From positions 62,001-126,000 of the forward strand of contig JBFWMG010000001.1 in assembly GCA_050251715.1 (NCBI GenBank): a DNA stretch of 64,000 bases, given 5' to 3'. Shown here piece by piece: positions 60,224-64,000 of this stretch. Positions within the stretch are counted from its first letter, which is position 1. Each line of letters opens with the position of its first letter. Origin of the DNA: JBFWMG01 sp050251715. GTDB taxonomy: Bacteria > Desulfobacterota > Desulfovibrionia > Desulfovibrionales > Desulfovibrionaceae. The notes beneath the pieces were generated by a model. It was given only the letters and a program-made list of their open reading frames with translations, had not been told where the DNA came from and searched no databases. The translations under genes and the position numbers were made by a program.

Positions 60224-63200
60224 TTGCCTCAATCCCCTGAGCTTGCCGGAGGGACTGGCTTTACTTTTGAGGGCAGGGTCGCTGCCATCTATCTGGCGGC
60301 GCTCCTACAGCAGGGCTATGCCCCAGGCATTGGAGACCGAGTTGTCTCCCGGGTCGCCTTGCAGCAGCGCGACGTTGGCGAACCTCTTGACGACGTGATC
60401 GTCGACTTTTGCTCATCCCAGGGAGAACCTGCCCGCTTGAGCCTTCAGGTGAAGCGCTCCCTCACGATCAGCAGCGCCGCGACCAACACGGATTTCCGAG
60501 ATGTCATTCGCGATGCGTGGCTCACCTGCATGAAGCCTGATTTTCGCAAGGGGGTCGATCGGTATGGCGCGGCAGTCGGCAACATAGCCAAAGGTAAAGC
60601 TCGTGACCTCCAAACACTGTGTGAATTGGCCCGGGCGAGTGTGAGAATTGAGGATTTCGCAGCCCGCTTTTTGCCCCAAGGAAACGCGAGCGCGACCGTC
60701 AGGAAGGTCAAAGACGACATCGCGGCATTGGTCGAAGCGGCTAAAGGCTCCCCCTGTTCCGAGCATGAGCTGTTCGAATTTCTCGCTCATTTCGTTCTGA
60801 TTCAATTCGACTTTTTGCATGAGGGGCAGGTCGACCTTGCGGCCACCTTGAATAGTCTTCGTGTCTGTCTTGCATCCGGGGACGAGACGCAGGCGCTGGC
60901 ACTTTGGGATCGGCTCTGCATCCTCGCCCAGGAAAGGGCTGGGCGGGCCGCAGTGTTTGAGCGGCCGTGGTTGGTCCGTTCTCTTGCCCCCAGGTTTCGG
61001 CTGGCCACGGCCCCTTCGCTTCGTCAAGACTTGGCGCGTATACAGGAGCTTGCCCGCCAGTGGGCTGCGGACATCGAGGACGATGTCGGCGGGACGCGGC
61101 TTGAGCGGCCCGCCTTGATGGAAAAGTTGGAGTCCAAACTCTCGTCTTGTAGATGGACCCAACTCCGAGGCCTGCCGGGGAGCGGCAAGTCCGTCTTGCT
61201 GCGTCGTCGTCTTGAAATCGATCTCGCCCGAGGACCAGTTCTGTTTCTCAAATCCGGTCGTCTGGAAGGAAACGGTTGGAGCGGTTTTGCTGCCGCCAAC
61301 GGCCTCTCGACCGCAAGCCTTGTCAATTTGCTGGTCGAAATCGCGGCAACAGGAACGAGCACCCTTTATATCGATGGCATTGATCGCATTGAAAAGCAGC
61401 ATCGCGGGATCATTCTCGATGTTATTCGCGCGATCTTTGGGAATGATCTGCTCGATGATTGGCGCATTGTCATCTCCTTGCGCGATACCGGCATCGAGCC
61501 GCTGCGCAACTGGCTCGGCGCGGAGTGGGGCGCGGCAGTCCTTGGCATTCTGGAAGTCACTCCCCTTGGTGACGAGGAGGCGGAGCTCCTTGCGGCGGCA
61601 AAACCACAGCTGCGCAGATTGCTGTTTGGAAGCAAAGCGGTCCGGGAGATCGTACGACGTCCCTTCTTTGCGAAGATATTGCATCAAGGTGTCAGCGCAG
61701 CCGCAGGGGACGATGCCTTTTCTCCCCAGTCGGAAGTCGAACTCATCGAGAATTGGTGGGGCCGGGGCGGGTATGGCGAAGAATGCCCAAATGCGCTGGC
61801 GCAACGTGCGCTCATCGAATTGGGGACCGCACGGGCAACCCATTTGGGCCGAGAAATTGCGTTTCGGGATATCTCTCCGGCAACAACGGCAGTCGTCGAC
61901 CAGTTCGTCACTGATGGCATTCTTCAGTACGTAAGGAGGGGGCACAGCCTTCGCTTTTCGCACGATATTTTCTTTGAGTGGGCGTTCCTTCACGCGCTGA
62001 TGGACGCGCCTGACTGGCTGGCTGCGGTCAAGGAATGCGGTGAGCCTCCGGCAGTGGCGAGAGTTGTTGAACTGCTTGCACAATCGGAATTTCACCCCGA
62101 GGGCGCGTGGGCAAGAACATTGCCGCGTATAGCCGGGGCGGGAATGCGGTCTCAATGGACGCGGGCGTGGCTCTTGGGCCCGCTTGGTGCGCCGAATTTT
62201 GTAGCGTCTGCGGACATCTTCGACGGTGTGCTCAAGGCGGATGGGCATCACTTCCTTAAACGCGCTCTCGTCTGGTTCCAGGCGGAAAAGATCACGCCCA
62301 ATTCATTGATTCTTGAAGGGGACTTTCCTGCGGTTGCAGAATATTCCCCGGAACGTCGTGTTTTGGCGGCGGACTATCATGGGTGGCCCTCGGATTGGGC
62401 CGCCTGGTCGAGATTCATTACCTTTTTGCTCGAGCGTGTCGCAGACATCCCGGTCACGCTCTACCCGGACATCGTTACCCTCTTTGAGGTTTGGCAAAAT
62501 GCATTCAGAGACGCGGGGACGCACATCTCAAATGTGCTTCTCGACCAGGTGGCGGCATGGCTGCAAGAGTTGCTGGCTTGGGAGGAGGGGCGTCACTCAT
62601 GGAAAGAGTCCAGTAGGTGGGACCCACTGGGGAGAGGTGATGAGGAATTCAAGAAGTCACTGATCCAGTTGATACTGCGCTCCTCCAGAGTGCGTCCTGA
62701 CCTTGCCGAGAGTCTGCTCAGGAAGGTGGCAGAAAGCGAGGTGTTGCGAAGAACGTATTTCCCGGAGGTCATCTCCTTTTCGCCCATTTTGGCGCGGACG
62801 CATCCTGACCTGCTCGTCCATTTCGCTTTGCAGTATTTTTGCCAGGAACTCCCTGAAGCTCGGAGGATGAGGTTACGGCAAGAGAGTAGTGAGGCGGCAG
62901 CGGCTCGTGAGCGAATTCGTGCCAAGCCTGCTGAGGCGCGGACGGAACATGAAAACCGAGCTCTTGAGTCGCCTTTATCCCTATCGATGTTTTTTGAAGA
63001 TAATGCCCAATCCTGGGATGATCTTGCAATAGACGAATATCATAGCAATTATACTCCGCCGTCTCCGCTGCGTGAGCCGTTCCATTCGTTATTTTCGTTC
63101 GCTCCAGCTCAGGCGTTGCGTCTGGTTGCAGAGCTCAGCAACCATGCCATGACTGCGTGGCACCAGTTGCATGGATTAGCTCGCCATGGGTCTGGAACTC

Positions 63201-64000
63201 CAATCCCTCTCGACGTCGCATTTCCTTGGGGACCGCAGCGATTTTTGGGAGGGGCGAGTGAATACCTCTGGTTTCGGGGGGGATTGGGGCCAGCCCCGGT
63301 TGTCTGCGGCTATCAGGCCCTTGCGGCGTGGGCGTTTGAAGAACTTGATCGTGGCAGGCAAGTTGACGGCCTTATCCAACAGATTGTTGCCGGGAACGAG
63401 TGCATAGCTGCGTTGGGTGTGGCTGTTGTCATTGCGCTTCATGCGAATGTTATTTCCGACGTCACGTTTTGCCTCGCCACATCACAGTTGTTGCTCCATG
63501 TCGATTTTCAGCGAATGATAAACGATTTGCACCCGTCAGCGAGTCTGATCGGATTCGGCGGCAGAGCCGATGCCAATCACATAGAATCCATAAAAAAGAT
63601 TAACGAAAGGCCTGGGCGGGGCAATGATCTCAGAGGGTTGCTCACGGCTTTCTTCCTTAGCGGCGAATATCGTGAGAGAATCCGAGCCGCTGTGCTTAAT
63701 TTTGTAGATGATCTCCCATTTCAGTTCGAGAGCCATCGGGCGGACCAACGAATTCAGGAAAGCTTGCGTACGCAAGCCGTAGAGTATGCGGATTTTGTCA
63801 CGATTGAAAACTACAGAGCGGAGAAGGTTGTCGGCAACGAGGGAACTTTGTTGATTACCGTAGAGTGCCCGACAGTGGACACTCCCGAACGGGTGGCGCT
63901 GGCAGCCAAGGCTGAGGAACAACTTCGCGCGGGGAGCTTGTGGGCCTGGGGCGCAGAGTTCTTTAAAACTAGGCAGATTGGGGAACAATTTTCTATAAGG
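60224..64000 (+). CDS. giant STAND NTPase with N-terminal nuclease-like domain (runs past window end)
   Basis: The frame is open for all 1259 codons from 60224 to the last base. Start: TTG at 60224, six bases after GGGAGGAG, with no ATG in frame upstream. N-terminal 130 residues: GGTGFTFEGRVAAIYLAALL, EPLDDVIVDF (Asp56/57) and LSLQVKRSL (QxK, 75-77) fit the DUF4297/Cap4-like PD-(D/E)XK nuclease pattern. P-loop LRGLPGSGKSVLLRRRL (about 313-329), Walker B STLYIDGIDRIEK (about 378), sensor WRIVISLRDTG. A winged-helix-like part (HSLRFSHDIFFEWAF) and about 600 helical residues follow. Likely antiphage sensor-effector of the Avs type; the C-terminus is unseen. Confidence 0.85.
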   Translation, partial: MPQSPELAGGTGFTFEGRVAAIYLAALLQQGYAPGIGDRVVSRVALQQRDVGEPLDDVIVDFCSSQGEPARLSLQVKRSLTISSAATNTDFRDVIRDAWLTCMKPDFRKGVDRYGAAVGNIAKGKARDLQTLCELARASVRIEDFAARFLPQGNASATVRKVKDDIAALVEAAKGSPCSEHELFEFLAHFVLIQFDFLHEGQVDLAATLNSLRVCLASGDETQALALWDRLCILAQERAGRAAVFERPWLVRSLAPRFRLATAPSLRQDLARIQELARQWAADIEDDVGGTRLERPALMEKLESKLSSCRWTQLRGLPGSGKSVLLRRRLEIDLARGPVLFLKSGRLEGNGWSGFAAANGLSTASLVNLLVEIAATGTSTLYIDGIDRIEKQHRGIILDVIRAIFGNDLLDDWRIVISLRDTGIEPLRNWLGAEWGAAVLGILEVTPLGDEEAELLAAAKPQLRRLLFGSKAVREIVRRPFFAKILHQGVSAAAGDDAFSPQSEVELIENWWGRGGYGEECPNALAQRALIELGTARATHLGREIAFRDISPATTAVVDQFVTDGILQYVRRGHSLRFSHDIFFEWAFLHALMDAPDWLAAVKECGEPPAVARVVELLAQSEFHPEGAWARTLPRIAGAGMRSQWTRAWLLGPLGAPNFVASADIFDGVLKADGHHFLKRALVWFQAEKITPNSLILEGDFPAVAEYSPERRVLAADYHGWPSDWAAWSRFITFLLERVADIPVTLYPDIVTLFEVWQNAFRDAGTHISNVLLDQVAAWLQELLAWEEGRHSWKESSRWDPLGRGDEEFKKSLIQLILRSSRVRPDLAESLLRKVAESEVLRRTYFPEVISFSPILARTHPDLLVHFALQYFCQELPEARRMRLRQESSEAAAARERIRAKPAEARTEHENRALESPLSLSMFFEDNAQSWDDLAIDEYHSNYTPPSPLREPFHSLFSFAPAQALRLVAELSNHAMTAWHQLHGLARHGSGTPIPLDVAFPWGPQRFLGGASEYLWFRGGLGPAPVVCGYQALAAWAFEELDRGRQVDGLIQQIVAGNECIAALGVAVVIALHANVISDVTFCLATSQLLLHVDFQRMINDLHPSASLIGFGGRADANHIESIKKINERPGRGNDLRGLLTAFFLSGEYRERIRAAVLNFVDDLPFQFESHRADQRIQESLRTQAVEYADFVTIENYRAEKVVGNEGTLLITVECPTVDTPERVALAAKAEEQLRAGSLWAWGAEFFKTRQIGEQFSIR

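Noticed and set aside
60413..62251. 612-codon open frame on the minus strand
   Set aside because: It lies opposite the giant STAND gene, which has a start, ribosome site and clear P-loop motifs. The minus frame has no recognisable domain and is a GC-driven shadow.

Overview
The window looks like a chromosomal segment of a sulfate-reducing bacterium of the Desulfovibrionaceae (Desulfovibrio sensu lato). The evidence is a GC-rich core, a cytochrome c maturation (ccm) operon whose CcmE carries the CxxxY heme-binding motif, a TatB-TatC pair, and a guaB-guaA-liv arrangement. No 16S or other species-level marker is present, so this is inference from gene content.

Left part (1-22.8 kb) is mostly conserved housekeeping DNA read on the minus strand. 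It begins with a short Rhs/YD-repeat protein with an AT-rich variable C-terminus and two exported proteins (69-2858). It continues with hisB-lipoprotein-hisA (3504-5478), tatB-tatC (5560-7109), guaB-guaA (7187-10248), livHMGF (10370-13812), a ccmEFABCD plus TPR operon (14136-19654), a CNNM/CBS transporter, a VTT membrane protein, a LAB_N protein and a family 2 glycosyltransferase.

An initiator tRNA-fMet (22741-22817) with its own promoter and terminator marks the start of an accessory, defence-rich region that runs to the end of the window. It holds, in order: (1) a 1407-residue NACHT/STAND NTPase with a C-terminal PD-(D/E)XK-like nuclease; (2) the remains of a mobilisable element (xis, mobC, frameshifted relaxase); (3) a divergent three-gene locus in which a 1739-residue exonuclease-RecQ-UvrD fusion faces a VirD4/TraG-like ATPase and an N6-methyltransferase/HsdS fusion with ruined catalytic motifs, separated by 20-bp tandem repeats; (4) a YgjP metallopeptidase and a type I restriction locus (hsdR, hsdS, rhuM, hsdM, an extra S-like gene) with a Kiwa pair (kwaA-kwaB) and three small genes embedded in it; (5) a ubiquitin-like conjugation operon (three-repeat Ubl, E2, JAMM protease, E1) divergent from XRE and ImmA/IrrE genes; (6) a scarred stretch with a degenerate tyrosine recombinase, helicase and excisionase remnants and a second degraded copy of the E1 3' end; (7) a 3' tRNA fragment that looks like an attachment site; (8) a Fic protein; and (9) a second giant STAND NTPase with an N-terminal nuclease-like domain that is still open at the last base.

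The strongest candidates for undescribed biology are locus (3), the two giant NTPases, and the Ubl operon with its duplicated E1 scar. Regulatory signals that can be read include good sigma70-type promoters for tRNA-fMet, for the type I restriction operon (flanked by inverted repeats), for the Kiwa sub-operon and for the Ubl operon (among TTCGACAT repeats), and a cluster of three 22-23 bp palindromes at 29.6 kb.
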